Source of the DNA: Muribaculaceae bacterium Zag1 | Lineage (GTDB): Bacteria; Bacteroidota; Bacteroidia; Bacteroidales; Muribaculaceae | Assembly: GCA_002633115.1 (NCBI GenBank) | Contig: NWBJ01000125.1 | Span: 1 to 32,467 of the forward strand | Direction of reading: 5' to 3' | Length of the DNA stretch: 32,467 nt | Program-made: the position numbers and the translations under genes | Notes under the pieces: model-generated | Told to the model about the DNA's origin: nothing | Database searches by the model: none | Seen by the model: only the letters and a program-made list of their open reading frames with translations | In this document: one piece after another, positions 31,449 to 32,467 of the stretch | How the letters are laid out: each line of letters starts with the position of its first letter | Numbering within the stretch: the stretch's first letter is position 1

Positions 31449-31758
31449 AATATTCTTGCTTTAATTTTATTGCTTTGTTAATTTCGGAATTAGGTGTCTT
31501 CTGGGTCTTTTTCTTGAAACAATTAAATAGGATTACAATATCCTTTCCGTCATAAATAAATAACAGACGTATCTCTATGTTTGCACATGTCACTCTGAAT
31601 TCATATATCTCATCCTTTAGGAATTTGATGTAGTGACTAGGAATTTTATCCTCTACTTTAAACAGAGCCAAAGCTCTTGTCACTTTATCTCTTTCGGCTG
31701 TAGATAGAGAAGACATGAAATCTTCAAAATATTTCTTATATGCCCTGATTTTTCTCAT
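31414..31758 (-). CDS. higB: RelE/HigB-type toxin (Gp49-like)
   Basis: 114 residues. Sequence features fit the RelE/ParE superfamily: a helix pair (YFEDFMSSLSTAERDKVTRAL), then VEDKIPSHYIKFLKDEIYEFRV and the strand run IEIRLLFIYDGKDIVILFNCF, ending KKKTQKTPNSEINKAIKLKQEY. The FKKKTQKTP(N/E)SEI segment is typical of the Gp49-like HigB group, whose members cleave ribosome-bound mRNA. The Lys/Arg/Tyr residues that would carry catalysis are present in the strands, but the exact residues are uncertain. The start codon lies only 4 nt after a perfect -7 box, so the mRNA may be nearly leaderless. Confidence 0.88.
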   Translation of the reverse strand: MRKIRAYKKYFEDFMSSLSTAERDKVTRALALFKVEDKIPSHYIKFLKDEIYEFRVTCANIEIRLLFIYDGKDIVILFNCFKKKTQKTPNSEINKAIKLKQEYYETKRNTKGPL

Positions 31759-31762
31759 GGTG

Positions 31763-31799
31763 CAAAGTTAGTAAAAGTTATAATAATTTACAACTTTTA
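31763..31799 (-). promoter_or_regulatory. Toxin-antitoxin promoter with overlapping operator
   Basis: Minus strand: TTG (31791-31793), 20 bp, TAACTTTG (31763-31770), matching the consensus. Eight-bp perfect arms TAAAAGTT (31772-31779) and AACTTTTA (31792-31799), 12 bp apart, sit between and over the promoter elements, as expected for an autorepression operator bound by the XRE antitoxin. Confidence 0.7.
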
Positions 31800-31812
31800 T
31801 CTATCTTTTCCT

Positions 31813-31844
31813 ATAAAAAATCCACCTGCCCAAAGGAGGTGGAT
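31813..31844 (-). terminator. Intrinsic terminator of the flavin reductase gene
   Basis: Minus strand: ATCCACCT, a 9-nt loop, AGGTGGAT (31820-31844), followed by a T-run read from the A-tract at 31815-31820. It starts 14 nt after the stop codon of the flavin reductase-rubredoxin gene and shields the toxin-antitoxin promoter. Confidence 0.85.
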
Positions 31845-31857
31845 AGGTAAAGTAGCT

Positions 31858-32467
31858 TTATTGGTCGAGGGGCACAAAGTCGGAGGCGGGATGGAGGCAC
31901 CAGGGGCAGGTGAAGTCTGGCGGCAGTGGGTCGCCCTCGTAGATGTAGCCGCACACAGTGCACACCCAGCCTTTCTTTTTCTGCGGCGCGGGCTTGGGCT
32001 TGATGTTTTCTTGATAGAAGGCGTAGGTCACTGAGCGCTCATCGGGGGCGAGTATCTCGGCATCGGTGACATCGGCGATGAACATTGTGTGGGTGCCCAG
32101 GTCAATCTCCTCGGCCACCTTGGCGCTGATGTAGGCGTTGGTCTGCTCGGGCAGATAGATTAGGCCGTTGTCCGAGCGCGCCACGGTTACGCCCACCATC
32201 TTGTCCTCCTGGTGGCCGCTGACGAATCCCCAGTGCTTGAATGTGTCCATCTTGGCCAATTCGCTGAGAATCGACACATTGAACAGGCCGGTGGCCTTGA
32301 TCATGTCGTGGGTGAGGTGCTGCTTGTTGACGGTGACACTGATGCGCAGCGGGGTATCGGTCACTTGCTGCACTGTGTTGACGATGCAGCCGTTGTCTTT
32401 TCCGTCCTGTCGAGCCGTGAGCACAAACAGCCCATAGCTCAACTTATAGTTAAAGCGAAATAGATTG
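31858..32467 (-). CDS. Flavin reductase (FMN-binding split barrel) fused to rubredoxin, 5' end outside window
   Basis: The reading frame is open to the right edge; upstream of the TTG at 32442 the residues NLFRFNYK continue in frame, so the true start lies beyond 32467. About 150 residues form the flavin-reductase-like split barrel (YGLFVLTARQDGKDNGCIVN, VTDTPLRISVTVNKQHLTHD, GLFNVSILSELA). After a Lys/Pro linker (KPKPAPQKKK) comes a complete rubredoxin domain with both iron-binding Cys pairs, CTVCGYIYEG and CPWC. Such fusions, common in anaerobes, pass electrons from NAD(P)H/FMN to iron centres and are linked to oxygen and peroxide defence. It is followed by its own terminator. Confidence 0.92.
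   Translation of the reverse strand, partial: NLFRFNYKLSYGLFVLTARQDGKDNGCIVNTVQQVTDTPLRISVTVNKQHLTHDMIKATGLFNVSILSELAKMDTFKHWGFVSGHQEDKMVGVTVARSDNGLIYLPEQTNAYISAKVAEEIDLGTHTMFIADVTDAEILAPDERSVTYAFYQENIKPKPAPQKKKGWVCTVCGYIYEGDPLPPDFTCPWCLHPASDFVPLDQ

Overview
The window looks like a chromosome segment from a gut-type member of the order Bacteroidales; Muribaculaceae- or Prevotella-like is my inference. The reasons are a SusC/SusD pair inside a polysaccharide utilization locus (PUL), several promoters of the Bacteroidota type (TTTG, about 20 bp, TAnnTTTG), few Shine-Dalgarno sequences, many signal-peptide and lipoprotein N-termini, and BspA-type leucine-rich repeats. No rRNA, tRNA or CRISPR array was seen.

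Left part (1-8.7 kb). A truncated PD-(D/E)XK nuclease-type transposase gene sits at the left edge, next to six 42-bp hairpin repeats. A minus-strand four-gene envelope operon follows (4484 down to 442): DUF4384-like secreted protein, small barrel-like protein, lipoprotein with a SusE/F-like end, and a secreted leucine-rich-repeat/caspase protein. The caspase signal peptide is out of frame with its body at a perfect inverted repeat. Upstream of the operon, at about 4.54-4.72 kb, is a rod-like RNA fold that closely matches 6S RNA architecture. Next come an unknown gene, the wreck of an AAA ATPase/DUF4143 gene with 22-bp-phased iterons in front of it, a formylglycine-generating-enzyme remnant, a zinc-ribbon membrane protein, and a divergently transcribed small membrane protein that ends in a perfect palindromic terminator.

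Centre (8.8-29.1 kb). A PUL runs on the plus strand: discoidin-type surface lipoprotein, SusC, SusD, a strong terminator, GH88 unsaturated glucuronyl hydrolase, a SusR-like propeller/Y_Y_Y/AraC regulator split by a -1 frameshift, GH30, GH28-like beta-helix enzyme, heparinase II/III-type lyase, GH97 and GH43. The lyase plus GH88 pairing points to a uronic-acid-containing heteropolysaccharide: the lyase would leave unsaturated uronides, GH88 would remove them, and GH30/GH43/GH97/GH28-like enzymes would trim the rest. Several gene junctions carry repeat sequences that supply start or stop codons, and the lyase gene is bracketed by inverted 31-bp repeats.

Right part (29.1-32.5 kb, minus strand). 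A core Bacteroidota Ig-like lipoprotein is translationally coupled to a RelE/HigB-type toxin and XRE antitoxin pair with a visible operator-promoter. A flavin reductase-rubredoxin fusion runs off the right edge.
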